Part shown: piece by piece, positions 23,315 through 32,535 of the stretch
How the letters are laid out: each line of letters opens with the position of its first letter
How positions within the stretch are numbered: position 1 is the first letter of the stretch
Translations under genes and position numbers: made by a program
The notes under the pieces: model-generated
The model's input: the letters and a program-made list of their open reading frames with translations, nothing else
The model's database searches: none
What the model was told of the DNA's origin: nothing
Assembly (NCBI GenBank): GCA_029237695.1
Contig: CM055266.1
Coordinates: forward strand, 117,837,581-117,901,580
Source: Conchocele bisecta
Taxonomy: Eukaryota; Mollusca; Bivalvia; Lucinida; Thyasiridae
Direction: 5' to 3'
DNA: 64,000 bases

Positions 23315-23331
23315 AATTAATTTTAAGAAAA
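23315..23331 (+). promoter_or_regulatory. Shared 17-bp motif, copy 2
   Basis: Identical AATTAATTTTAAGAAAA in the gap between the capsid gene (ends 23299) and the likely ATPase start (ATG 23361). Confidence 0.55.
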
Positions 23332-23360
23332 TTAGCAATCAATACCAATCACGATTGGAG

Positions 23361-23947
23361 ATGCCCACTCTGCCATAATATGTGGGCAGACAGGATGTGG
23401 AAAAACGGTTTTCATCCTCGACTTGCTCGAGGGCTCCTACCGCGATGCCTTTCGTCACATTGTGATCCTGTGTCCCACTGTGCGGCACAACGATACTTAT
23501 CAGCGGCGCCCGTGGATATGGACCGACCCTGAGGTATATGTTATTGACCCCGGTGATAGGCTTCACGATTGGTTGCGTGGTTTATACAAAAGATTCCAGG
23601 GTGAGCCCACCCTATACGTGATTGATGATTGCTCGGCCAAGGCGGCGATGACCAAAAAGAAGGACATGCTCTCCGAGCTCGCATTTTCTGGCCGCCATGC
23701 TAGGCAAAGCGTATGGATATCCACTCAAAAGTACAACGCCGTCCTCAAGGATCTGCGCGAGCAAACGAAATGGGTCGCCCTCTTTTACTGCAAGGACCGA
23801 GACTCATTCGATGACTGTCTTCGAGAGAATGACGTTATCCCAACACGCGAGGAGCGCCTGGAGGTTCGACAGATGCTTTCGGAAACTAAGCACGCCAAGC
23901 TTTTGCTAAAGACTGATCAACCAACTGCTTACGAAGTTATCAATTAA
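23361..23947 (+). pseudogene. FtsK/HerA-type DNA packaging ATPase
   Basis: A Walker A motif GQTGCGKT is encoded at 23384-23407. A Walker B strand, LYVIDDCSA, follows near 23605-23631. The region between and after (FSGRHARQSVWISTQKYN) fits the A32/FtsK-like genome packaging ATPases of Mavericks, adenovirus-like and large DNA viruses, which pump DNA into the capsid using ATP. I take the ATG at 23361 as start, 29 bases after the 17-bp motif. It is one base out of frame with the Walker A, so there is a single indel between 23364 and 23384. Another ATG at 23271 overlaps the capsid gene and lies before the motif. From Walker A to the stop the frame is open for 188 codons. The length is slightly short for the family. 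Confidence 0.85.
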
Positions 23948-23963
23948 TTCTATAATTAATTAG

Positions 23964-24094
23964 CAATTACTGAACAAATGCTGAACAATACTGAACAATG
24001 CTTAACAATGCTTAGCAATTACTGAACAATGCTGAACAAATGCTTAACAAATGTTGAACAAATGCTGAACAATGGTTAACAATGTTAACAATTT
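23964..24094 (+). repeat. Minisatellite of AATGCTGAACA words in the Maverick
   Basis: About eleven imperfect copies of an 11-12-bp word (TGCTGAACAAA / TGCTTAACAA) lie between the ATPase stop and the next gene. It could be an element-specific regulatory or replication signal or simple expansion. It is not seen elsewhere in the window. Confidence 0.85.
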
Positions 24095-24213
24095 GGTGCT
24101 CCGCTGCGAGCTTTGTTGCGAGCATAATGGTGATCATAAGTATCGGGTGGTGCGCTTGGCAATATGTTAAAGTGATGAGAGTTGTTAGAATAGTTAAATT
24201 AATTTTAAGAAAA
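24082..24213 (+). other. Open frame with one membrane segment, uncertain
   Basis: A frame opening at ATG 24082 in the minisatellite encodes a hydrophobic run, SFVASIMVIISIGWCAWQYV, and then basic residues, and runs in frame into the gene at 24214. It could be an N-terminal membrane anchor of that gene or a small separate membrane protein. The motif at 24197 argues that the main start is 24214. Confidence 0.35.
24197..24213 (+). promoter_or_regulatory. Shared 17-bp motif, copy 3
   Basis: AATTAATTTTAAGAAAA sits directly against the ATG at 24214. This favours 24214 over the upstream ATG at 24082 as a start. Confidence 0.55.
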
Positions 24214-25576
24214 ATGAACTGCGACGAACTTCTCGATCAGCTAATAGAAGAAATCCTCAACTCCGACTGCCAACACAGATAATGATCCGACAGAGCAATC
24301 GGAATCAACTCCAACGGCGGTTGGTATTGGGTTGAGTGCAACGACTCCGAATGAAAATGAAAATGAGGCGCGACGAGAGCGGCTAGCTGCGCTGGTTGCT
24401 GGGGGACAATTGGAGCATTATCTCGGTAGGCGTCTCTCAGTTTTTCAGGTGGATAAGATGTCAGATGCGGAGATCGATAAAATGTATGCGCGATACGAAT
24501 CTAGGTTTGGTGCGTAGATGACAAAAACTCTCGGATCGGCGGCTATTCATTTGTACGCAACCGCCGTTAGTATACTTCTCCCTATACCAAACACCGCGGG
24601 ATTGATTGATGATCTAGAGACTGACCCTTTTATAGGTCACAGCCTGCTGCTCAATTTATCACAAGTTTGGAATGTACTTAGCTCCTCTGACAACCGCGTT
24701 GACCACGGGTAAACACTGTCAATTTGGACATATATGCCCACGAACTATAAGCCCTAATATTAATATCATAAATGATGACATAAGTCACACCCGCGAGAGT
24801 GACGGAGTTGAACCCGATTGCTCCAACCCAATCGAACCCGAGTGTTACTCCGCCACTGGATGACATACCGCATATAAAAAATCCCAAAAGACAGGCAGCT
24901 GGGCGGGCGGCGGCTGCCACTCAAAAAGTTAAACAAGATAAAATACTCGCCGAGAGGCTAAACAGTCGTTGCAATCGGGGACGGAGACGGCAAAACATCT
25001 GAAGACAGAATTGAGTACAACAACACTTTTTTTTTTTTTTAGCTTATATTTAACGGCGGCACTGGCTCTAGGACCTTGCATGCCGTCTCCCAAGAATGGG
25101 AGAAAGAACAGAGGTAGAGATTTTTGAGAGAAGCCGGTAATTCGTATTTACAGAGCAACTACGAATTATCGGTACCCATTTACAGCTGGGTGAACTGGAG
25201 CAGTGTGGATAAAGTGTCTTGCTCAAGGACACAACGCACGCCGCTAGTCAGGCTCGAACCCACGACCCTTGGATCAGTAGTCAGACACACTGACCATTAC
25301 GCCACGGCGCTCCGTACAACAACACCCCCAATTCACGAATTGGAAGCACACTCAACACCCAATCGAGGTTGGGCGAATCCGATTGAACCCAAATTCGTGA
25401 ATTGGAGTTGGGTTGTTGGTGGTGGTCTGGCAGTTGTTGGTGCCCTGTGCGTGTGGAAATACTCCCTATTATCGAAAAAACAACCAGCCAGTGTTCATAA
25501 TAAAGTTACGAAACACCAATCGCGATTGGATGCGCCCCATTTAAACATTGATCGCGACCCCTTTTATATGCAATAA
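24214..25576 (+). pseudogene. Maverick membrane protein gene split by a SINE
   Basis: Pieces in order: a start at 24214; an acidic N/E-rich linker and a conserved-looking block LEHYLGRRLSVFQVDK, then YARYESRFGA (24410-24514); a TAG stop at 24515-24517 followed in the same frame by MTKTLG and more sequence to about 24660; a shifted piece with APLTTALTTGKHCQFGH; a basic segment NPKRQAAGRAAAA (24880-24920); a SINE (25027-25313); and a tail with one membrane span, VGGGLAVVGALCVW, and the C-terminus DPFYMQ at 25576. I infer one ancestral gene because the pieces are collinear and no start or promoter motif separates them. Frame changes lie near 24270, 24660 and 24800. Function unknown; a virion membrane or core protein is a guess. 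Confidence 0.5.
25027..25313 (-). mobile_element. tRNA-derived SINE inside the Maverick, 12-bp TSD
   Basis: On the minus strand it starts with a tRNA-like head containing an A box (TGGCGTAATGG) and a B box (GGTTCGAGCC), and it ends in a poly-A tail (the T run at 25027-25040). A perfect 12-bp target duplication GTACAACAACAC flanks it (25015-25026, 25314-25325). The tail, TSD and Pol III boxes show a recent, clean retrotransposition into a Maverick gene. Confidence 0.93.
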
Positions 25577-25581
25577 TTATA

Positions 25582-25814
25582 ATGGCTGAACAAGATGGTA
25601 AAATGTTAGTGAATGCGCTTTATCACGCCGTGGTGATATCGGGTTTCAGTATCAGGTATGCTCGACTATCAAAGATGGCCCTAGGAGGATCTGCTCCCAA
25701 ATTGGACTTTACTGTGAGAGACGTAGGGCTCGCGACCTTAGATGTAGCGGCCGCAGTTTGGACCCGAGATATCTAGTTAAAGCTGGAATTCTACCAGTTA
25801 ATATATGGAAATAA
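25582..25814 (+). pseudogene. Small Maverick protein, frameshifted near its end
   Basis: The ATG at 25582 comes 5 bases after the previous stop. The frame encodes about 64 residues ending TRDI and then TAG. In a frame one base away the sequence continues to a TAA at 25812-25814, directly before the next ATG. That tight spacing suggests the original gene ended at 25814. A hydrophobic segment (LYHAVVISGFSI) may be membrane-associated. Function unknown. Confidence 0.5.
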
Positions 25815-26246
25815 ATGGCTTCAATCGCATTAATGGTAGGTGGTGCACTTGTAAACGCATTGGCGTTCAGCGGTAGCAACTTTATATTCTCTAAAATGAA
25901 AAGCTCGAACGTGGATGAGGAGCGTAAGCGTCACGATTTAGCTGTAGAACAACTCAATAGCGCAAAGGAAGCGTGGTCGGAAAAACGAACCGCCCATCTG
26001 GACTGGGTCAATGAAGAGTTTCGCCGCGAAAATCACGCAGCACAAACTTTTCAGAACGTTGAAGAAGCCAACCGCGAGTACGCGCTGGCATATCCGCACA
26101 AAAGTCTCGCGCCGCTGGATCATGAGCTCCAACTTTCAGATTTCTATGTACCGTCAGAGCCCCAAAAAGACCGCGAGATCGCGTTCATCGTCGTGGGAAT
26201 GGATGTGGTGGGTCTCGTCGGCTACTATATTCAATCGAGATTTTAA
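25815..26246 (+). CDS. Conserved Maverick protein, membrane-associated, intact
   Basis: This 143-residue frame starts at the ATG that abuts the previous gene. It has a hydrophobic N-terminus (MASIALMVGGALVNALAF), a long charged helical middle (EERKRHDLAVEQLNSAKEAW, residues 35-55, likely coiled coil) and a hydrophobic C-terminus (IAFIVVGMDVVGLVGYYI). Hydrophobic ends on a coiled-coil rod suggest a virion or membrane-linked structural protein. I do not know its function. Unlike its left neighbours it has no break. Confidence 0.65.
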   Translation: MASIALMVGGALVNALAFSGSNFIFSKMKSSNVDEERKRHDLAVEQLNSAKEAWSEKRTAHLDWVNEEFRRENHAAQTFQNVEEANREYALAYPHKSLAPLDHELQLSDFYVPSEPQKDREIAFIVVGMDVVGLVGYYIQSRF

Positions 26247-26291
26247 ATTAATTATTTTAAATAACTTTTTTTATAAATATATATATATAGA
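26247..26291. promoter_or_regulatory. AT-rich leader with a TATA run
   Basis: AATTAATTATTTTAAATAAC followed by TATAAATATATATATATAG directly before the ATG at 26292. The first part is a degenerate relative of the 17-bp motif. A promoter role for the 26292 and integrase genes is inferred. Confidence 0.4.
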
Positions 26292-26648
26292 ATGATGTCA
26301 GTTGACGAACTTTATTTTGCTATGATTGATGTAGGCTACACTGCCCTTAAACACCGCATAGCTGGTGCAAAGGGTATGATTCGTCTGGCCCGAGATTCTC
26401 TCGAGACGTGGCGGGAGGACGAAAAAGCGGCCACCCTTTTCGCAAAGCGGATGTTAGATTCCTCCACCAATCCTGGGGGATTAGATTTTACCCAAGTTCC
26501 TTCAGAACTTAACCCCCAATCGCGATTGTTACTTCCAACAAAGGTTTATTATTATCGACGCAGTTACCGGGACGATCTGGCGAGGGCATGTTGGAGATTG
26601 TCCGATATATTAGAATACATCGCATACGATGAACACGCGCAAACTTAA
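26292..26648 (+). CDS. Uncharacterised Maverick protein upstream of integrase
   Basis: This 118-residue frame is intact and overlaps the integrase start (26629) by 20 bases in another frame, as in compact viral gene blocks. It is rich in R, L and Y with two likely helical stretches (ALKHRIAGAKGMIRLARDSL; YRRSYRDDLARACWRLSDIL). No family is recognised. Its position suggests co-expression with the integrase. Confidence 0.55.
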   Translation: MMSVDELYFAMIDVGYTALKHRIAGAKGMIRLARDSLETWREDEKAATLFAKRMLDSSTNPGGLDFTQVPSELNPQSRLLLPTKVYYYRRSYRDDLARACWRLSDILEYIAYDEHAQT

Positions 26649-27660
26649 TACAAAACTATCAGTTCGCCTAACGCGCAAGCTAGCGAACGCGTACTATAGC
26701 CCCCGCGGCTACTGGAAGGGACTCGCTGCCATCAAGAACCTCGCGGCGGCGACCAAGGTTTCAGAAAAGGCTGTCAAGGAATGGCTCAAGAAGCAGGCCA
26801 TCTGGCAGATCTATTTACCCGCGCCTCACAATATTCCGCGCCAGAAATTCGACGTGCCGGTGCCGAACCAAGTTCACCAAGCGGATCTCCTGTTTCTCAC
26901 TCACGATCGCGTCGGTCGTAAGACGTACAAGTACGCGCTGACAGTCGTTGACGTAGCGAGTCGTTATAAGGGGGCTGAGCCGTTGGCCACTAAAGAGTCT
27001 AAGGAGGTGGCCGAGGCTCTCTCCCGAATATATAAGAGGAGTCCTCTCAAATGGCCGAATCTTCTCCAGGTCGATCCCGGCCGCGAGTTCATGGGCGCGG
27101 TCTCTCATCTATTGTTTAAGCACGACGTTTCTGTCAGACGCGGCCGCGTCAACATCCATCGGGACCAGGGGTTAGTGGAGCGCTTCAATCGAACCCTGGC
27201 TGAGAGACTGTTCGGACACCAATACGCCAAAGAACTTGTAGACCCTCATTCGCGATCGACCGAGTGGGTGGCCAGACTGCCCGCCGTGGTCTCCGCATTG
27301 AACGGAGAGGTGACCAGATTGATAGGTAAGAAGCCTGTAGATGCTATCAAGTTTAAAAGGGTGACGAGCGAGCCCTCTGCCGTCTCGCGCGGGCGACCCG
27401 TTGGTTTAGAGGAGCAACGGCTTCCATCGGATATTGACGTCCGGTACCTCTATCAACCGGGAGAGCTCGAAGGTGGCAGCCGCCGCGCGACTGATCCCGT
27501 GTGGTCTCTCAATGTATATCATCTAGATCGATCTATTACCAAGCCCGATGAGCCCGTGCTCTACTATTTGGATGATGGGCCATCTCGAGGGTTTGTTCGC
27601 GAAGAACTTCTTGCGGTGCCTTCTGACACCCAGCTACCCCCGGATCATCAGAGTCTTTAG
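26629..27660 (+). CDS. Maverick retroviral-type (DDE) integrase, intact
   Basis: This 343-residue enzyme would join the element's ends to host DNA in the nucleus. The rve catalytic core spans about residues 75-195. The acidic triad is D86 in HQADLLFL, D149 in LQVDPGREF and E184 in GLVERFNRT, giving the D-x62-D and D-x34-E spacing of retroviral-type integrases. The N-terminal 70 residues look like a helix-turn-helix (AAIKNLAAATKVSEKAVKEW), with no HHCC zinc knuckle seen. The C-terminal part (ALNGEVTRLIGKKPVDAI, then YLDDGPSRGFVREELLAVP near residue 320) fits the SH3/chromo-like tail. No stop or frameshift interrupts it, in contrast to most other genes of this element. It ends 72 bp from the convergent polymerase fragment. 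Confidence 0.93.
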   Translation: MNTRKLNTKLSVRLTRKLANAYYSPRGYWKGLAAIKNLAAATKVSEKAVKEWLKKQAIWQIYLPAPHNIPRQKFDVPVPNQVHQADLLFLTHDRVGRKTYKYALTVVDVASRYKGAEPLATKESKEVAEALSRIYKRSPLKWPNLLQVDPGREFMGAVSHLLFKHDVSVRRGRVNIHRDQGLVERFNRTLAERLFGHQYAKELVDPHSRSTEWVARLPAVVSALNGEVTRLIGKKPVDAIKFKRVTSEPSAVSRGRPVGLEEQRLPSDIDVRYLYQPGELEGGSRRATDPVWSLNVYHLDRSITKPDEPVLYYLDDGPSRGFVREELLAVPSDTQLPPDHQSL

Positions 27661-27732
27661 TATTCTCTCCTTTTTTCAGAGTTCTTTTTTTGTTTACCTA
27701 TCCTATAGGCTCGGTGTGTAACCCGTCTTCCA
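27661..27732. terminator. Short spacer between convergent integrase and polymerase
   Basis: A 72-bp spacer with runs of T and A. The missing polymerase C-terminus implies that a deletion endpoint lies at or near here. Confidence 0.35.
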
Positions 27733-30700
27733 TCACTCTCCTCTTGTAGTCTTCCTGCTCGATATCTCGTAAGCCTCCCCAATCTCCTCCAGGTCTTCGA
27801 ACCACGCCGACCTCAGTGCCCGATCGACAGTCTTCTCATCCTTCGTATATGTGGTGTTCAGGTGTCTCTCTTGTGCCTCTATCAGCTTGCCACAACACGC
27901 GTTGCCAACCAGTTTGAATATCTCCGCCAACACCGCCTTGCTCTTGTCGACGTCCCCCGTCCGTCTAGCAGCGGTGACCTCTTTAACAAACCATTGAAAC
28001 GGTTTGCCGGGTGTGTAGTCTATCACCCTATGCACCGCCTTGACGATCAGACCGTGCTCCAGATACCACTTTAGCAGCGGGGAGTATATGATCATCTTCT
28101 TGGCGGACATTGCCCCCACGAGCTTTCTGTCCTTCGACTCTTTTCCTACCGGTCCCGGCCAGGTAGTCCTTCATGTGCTGCGGAACCTCGTTCTCATCGA
28201 CTTCTCGATTAACGAACAGCGGTGACATTTCCGAGAACTTGTCTCTCAACGTTTCAGGGACCTCTATATCCAACTCCGCAAATCCGAACCACTTTTCACT
28301 CCTGACCTTCCTCACGAAACGGTCTATATACGACTGTCTTTCCGGGTCATCACACGTCCATATCTGCTCCTCACCACACGGCATGTCCTTCGACAGAGTA
28401 GATAGGTATAGAGCATTGGCATCGTACCCCAGCACCGCCTTGCACATCTTCTCCTCCCGACTCCCCACCTGATCCCTGATCGTTGACCTTCCAACCTCGG
28501 CGTATCTGGAGAATACTATGGACGGACCACCGACCAATCCCTGCTTCATCATCTCGTAAGTTTCAGACTTCGGTGACCACAGCTCGGGCGTGTCCGCCTT
28601 CCATCGATCGACCGCGGAGTAGGTACTGAAGGGAAACACCGGGCAGAGACACAGCATCCTTGAGTATGTCCACGCCTCTTCCCTGTAGAACTCCGTCATT
28701 TTAGTCAGAGCCTCCAGGAACGGTCCTACATCCAAGTCGTTGTAGTGTTGCAACCATTCCTTGAACGTCTTCATCCCCTTTTCTCGGAATACCTTATTAC
28801 ACTCTTTCCACTCGGACAACGACAGTAGGAACTCACCCTTCAACTTCGAGTACCACTCGGGATAGTCTGGCAGCCCCGGATGGTCGAGCTTGTCCGCGCT
28901 ATCGAACCACTCGTATGGAAAGTGAGACTTTACTGTTGTACAGTCGTACGCCTTAACACATCGGTCGTACGTGGTACCGGGTCCCAGATACTGGATGATG
29001 TCGAGAAATCTAAACTCCGGGGTAAACAGAAACATCGTCGTGCTGGCTCTCTTTCCAACCATCACCTTATTCACGGTGGCCGCCAACTTCTCTACAAAGT
29101 ACTGCTTGATGAGGTTCAGGTCGTATCTGCTACAGTTGAACCCCACCACCGGGACTTGGTCAATCCAAGAAATAATCTTTGCTTGCTGAGACTTCGATAA
29201 CATATCTAGTTCGGCCGGCAGATATTTCTTCCTAACCCCCTCCCTGATTGCCTTGCCTCTCATCTGCAGCTCGGTCACGAACTTCTCGACTAGCATGTCG
29301 GGATCCTCGTTCGCATAGGTGTGTGATCCCTTCATGCATCGTATCCCCCAACGACACCGATATAGGAACGTGCTCGACCTCGAAGGTCAGGTCTTTGGTG
29401 GGTCGCGTGGTTTTTGACTTGTCGAGATACGCCTCGAAGTCGTAGACTATCTGGTGGGGGTACAGAGTCGTCTCCTCTCGCGTGGGCAATTGTGGATAGT
29501 AGGTATTCACCTCATTCAACCACTCGCACTCCCACATCACCACCAGCTCGTAACCGCCTTCCTTATCTTGGCGTCTTGAATTTTCGTCCTCTTGTACAGC
29601 GATCTCGCATTACCTCTCATGCAATGCCTCGGACACCCGTGCCAGTAGCATCCGTGAAACTGAAACACGGTCTCGGTCTCGTGACAGTAACCGTCGACCG
29701 GATCACCGGCCACCCACCTCTCACCACCGTGACCGCAGTTGGCGTGATGTATGTGCTTTCCCACCCTCTCCTCTTCTCTGCTCAACCATTGAATCGACCT
29801 CACACTCGCTGACCCCTTTAGGATAGAATGCCTTCTCGTAGGCCGACTGTGGTCTCTCTACCCTCTTACCTGGACATGTCACCACGGTCTTCCCACCCAT
29901 GCAGGTGGTCGCGTGCCTGTGCATGTTACACGACTTTGTGAACCGTTGTTGACATCCGGTGCACCCGTACTCGTTCGTCATCTTGCGGAGATTCGTTATG
30001 AGGAACGAGTGACCTCCAAACATTCCTATCGTCATTGTCTTCCCCCCAACCACGTCGTAATTTGCCGGAACTTTCATGAGGTACCACACTCCATCGGCGG
30101 TGGGCTCGTAAACGCGAATACCCAGCTTGAAATGCTCTTCGACCTTCTTAATATCGTCCAGGGGAATTCCCTGGCTACCCGGTCCGTTATCATGCCCGAG
30201 ATATTCGCGAGCCAGAGCTCGTGCCTTCTCACAACAGCGGTCTGGTCTCCCTCCACGTTGGATGGCTATGCACCTAAACAGACACAAGTAGTCGTCGTAC
30301 GTGTCGACGGAATACATTCCCTTTTTCTGTCTTAACCAGTCTGGGAGTTTTCCCGCTCCCATGAGAAGTTGTTGTGCGTCGATGATCATCTTCACCTTGA
30401 CCGATATCCAACGAACGAAGGTCCATTTTGTGTTTGGTCTATCGACTTTGTCGATGTCCATTCGACCTTTCTCTCTATCGGATATCCAACTCTCGGCTTT
30501 GGCGATCTCGTTTATCCACGGACTGCCCTTTTATTGTTTGTGATAGACCATAGTAGCGACGGTCTCTATGTTCCTAATACGATACGAGTACGAATACCTC
30601 AGATAACATGCCGTGGTCATCTCTGGGCGAATTTTATTCATTATGCGATTAGCGATCTCCCCGTCTACCCCCCTCTTGAAAGTCCATACTATCTTCCTCC

Positions 30701-31059
30701 TACCCCTATCAACAGTTTCCCTAACTTCGGCTTCTTCGGCGAGAATCCTGGGACCCTCCTCCACCAAAGCTCTGGCGATATCTATCCTCTTCTTGGGAGG
30801 TCTCCCCACCAACCCTTGATAAATCTTATTGTAGTACGCCTGGTATAGGGGTTTTCTACGTGCGCTGTGATCTTCTTTTACACGCTGCGCGTAAGCGGTG
30901 GCGCGCAGACTGGCCGTCGTCTCGTTCTCCAATTTCTCGGAGCGCGGGGTCGGGGTCGGCGGGCAGTCGTCCGGTCGAAACCGCACGCCGCAGCCTCTCC
31001 TCGTAGACGACGGCTCGCGCGTCACTTATCCTATCTGCTATATCTTTCTTGACTCTCAA
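27733..31059 (-). pseudogene. Maverick protein-primed DNA polymerase B, broken, no motif C
   Basis: The N-terminal part (31059-29600) holds a C-x2-C...H-x3-H zinc finger (CTGCQQRFTKSCNMHRHATTC region, 29980-29920) and a PVDGY...HGCYWHGC block (about 29690-29630). The exonuclease is clear: Exo I YDFEAY (29442-29425), Exo II GFNCSRYDLN (29143-29114) and Exo III HYNDLD (28747-28730). Palm motif A is GYDANALYLS (near 28424). Motif B reads KLVGNACCGK (27915-27886); the tyrosine usual in this motif is a cysteine here. Motif C (the D-T-D catalytic strand) and the thumb are absent: the frame ends at 27733. A stop lies at 30531-30533 and frame changes near 30960, 29800, 29550, 29310 and 28120. It cannot make a working polymerase. 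Confidence 0.9.
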
Positions 31060-31139
31060 ACCTTCTTAGGAAATTCCCCAACTCTTAGCTTGCTCTCTCA
31101 TTTGCTTTATTTTTGGGGTTAGGCATTATACTGATATAA

Positions 31140-31600
31140 CCAATAGATTTTTATCTTCAATAGGGTGTAAGTTTATATTTTATTTGTTTAATAATGTATG
31201 ACAGATTGTTGTAATATACTTTAGTATAAAACTTATGGATAACTTATCTTTAATAGGGTGTCAGTTTATATTTGTGACAGATTGGTGTAAAATACTGAGT
31301 ATAACTTATGGATTTATTCTTTATCTTTAATAGGGTGTCAGTTTTTATATTTTTTATTTCGTAATAAAGTATGACAGATTGTTGTAATATAATTAGTATA
31401 ACTTATGGATAACTTGTCTTTAATATGGTGTCCGTTTATATTTGTGACAGATTGCTGTAAAATACTGAGTATAACTTATAGATTTCTTATCTTTAATAGG
31501 GTGTCAGTTGTTATTTTATTCGTAATAAAAGTATGACAGATTGTTGTATATATATACTGAGTATAACATAGGGATTTTTATCTCTAATAGGGTGTATCTT
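31140..31600 (+). repeat. Dimeric tandem repeat, about 168-bp period
   Basis: The phrase AATAGGGTGT starts at 31159, 31252, 31329, 31424 (one mismatch), 31495 and 31586. Steps of 93, 77, 95, 71 and 91 alternate, so the real unit is a dimer of about 168 bp. It lies just outside the 5' end of the polymerase gene and may be subterminal Maverick DNA or host satellite. No inverted partner is visible left of the gap. Confidence 0.8.
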
Positions 31601-31634
31601 CTCATGTCATAAATATATGGTCTCGTGGTAGTAG

Positions 31635-31735
31635 TATATAAGAGTCACAAATGATACCATCATGCTGTGGAAGGTGCCGCGCGTAGCTGGTACCTTCCAG
31701 AGGTGATGGTATCATTGTGACTCTTATATACTACT
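31635..31735. repeat. Imperfect palindrome of about 100 bp
   Basis: AGTAGTATATAAGAGTCACA on the left and its complement TGTGACTCTTATATACTACT on the right, continuing through GATACCATCA and GGAAGGT to a short loop. The sequence right after it (31736-31805) recurs at 55886-55956. Confidence 0.8.
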
Positions 31736-31805
31736 TCATTTATTGATGCTTTTAGGCATATTTAATGTATTTATAGACCTCGGTCCGTTACTTCAACCTG
31801 TGGTT

Positions 31806-32527
31806 GAATCAGTGATATCACCTATTTAAAATGAAGATATTACCCACTCGAATAGTTGATATTATCACAAAAGTGCTATTAAAGTAACACAAAAAAAACA
31901 TAACGGCTCCTCATAAGTTACACCAAAGATTTTAAGTTAGTTCTCTCTATGTCTGGTTACACCGTTGTGGTCAGAAGTGTTACAGCCGGATTTGTTCAAT
32001 TTATAACCATTTGGCCCATTTGAAGTTAATCAGTGTTAATCAAACGCTTATAGGAATTATAGTGACTAGACAATGCCAATTATACTTGCACTTTGCGTTT
32101 CTAATTACGTCGATTACCTCTGTTGTTTGTGCATAAATTTTCCAAGACTATCCTCATAGTGTTGTGTTACAATTGTAGTTTAATAATGACATTTTGTATG
32201 TATGATGACGTATGATAAATTTATCGATGACAAATTGAGATCTGATCTGTTTGCTAAACAGAAACGTCTATTTTTAGCCGACCAATGAGATGAAACGGCC
32301 AGAAGAAATGTCTGACGTCAATGACGGGTGCAATGTTATTGTTCCCACATGAAGAATAAAACAGACGGAAAGAATCGATGGATGAACACAGGTATTGCTC
32401 TCAACTAGTCGTGTGCTCATTTGGGTCTGTTATAGCAAAGTTTAATCTTGACATAATACTTTATACTGTGTAATATAGAGATATATTTAATGTCTATCCT
32501 TAGTCTTAGTTTCTTTTTCACTTCCTG
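31806..32527. other. AT-rich intergenic stretch, nothing recognised
   Basis: No coding potential and no repeat family assigned. Confidence 0.5.
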
Positions 32528-32535
32528 ATTGTAAA

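Larger units (their letters stand above)
20900..31060. mobile_element. Decayed Maverick/Polinton (adintovirus-like) provirus
   Basis: The region combines a DDE integrase, a protein-primed family B DNA polymerase, an FtsK/HerA-type packaging ATPase and a candidate capsid gene, the set that defines Mavericks/Polintons. GC content is visibly above the flanks. The order is: minus-strand coiled-coil gene, then plus-strand capsid, ATPase, small proteins and integrase, then the convergent minus-strand polymerase. No adenain-like protease or minor capsid gene is seen; they may lie in or beyond the gap or be lost. Most genes have frameshifts or stops, and one is split by a SINE, so the element is inactive as assembled. 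Terminal inverted repeats and the 6-bp target duplication could not be identified. Confidence 0.9.

Noticed and set aside
20900..31060. A free-living virus or plasmid contig
   Set aside because: It is flanked on both sides by host repeats and carries a host SINE with TSD, so it is integrated.
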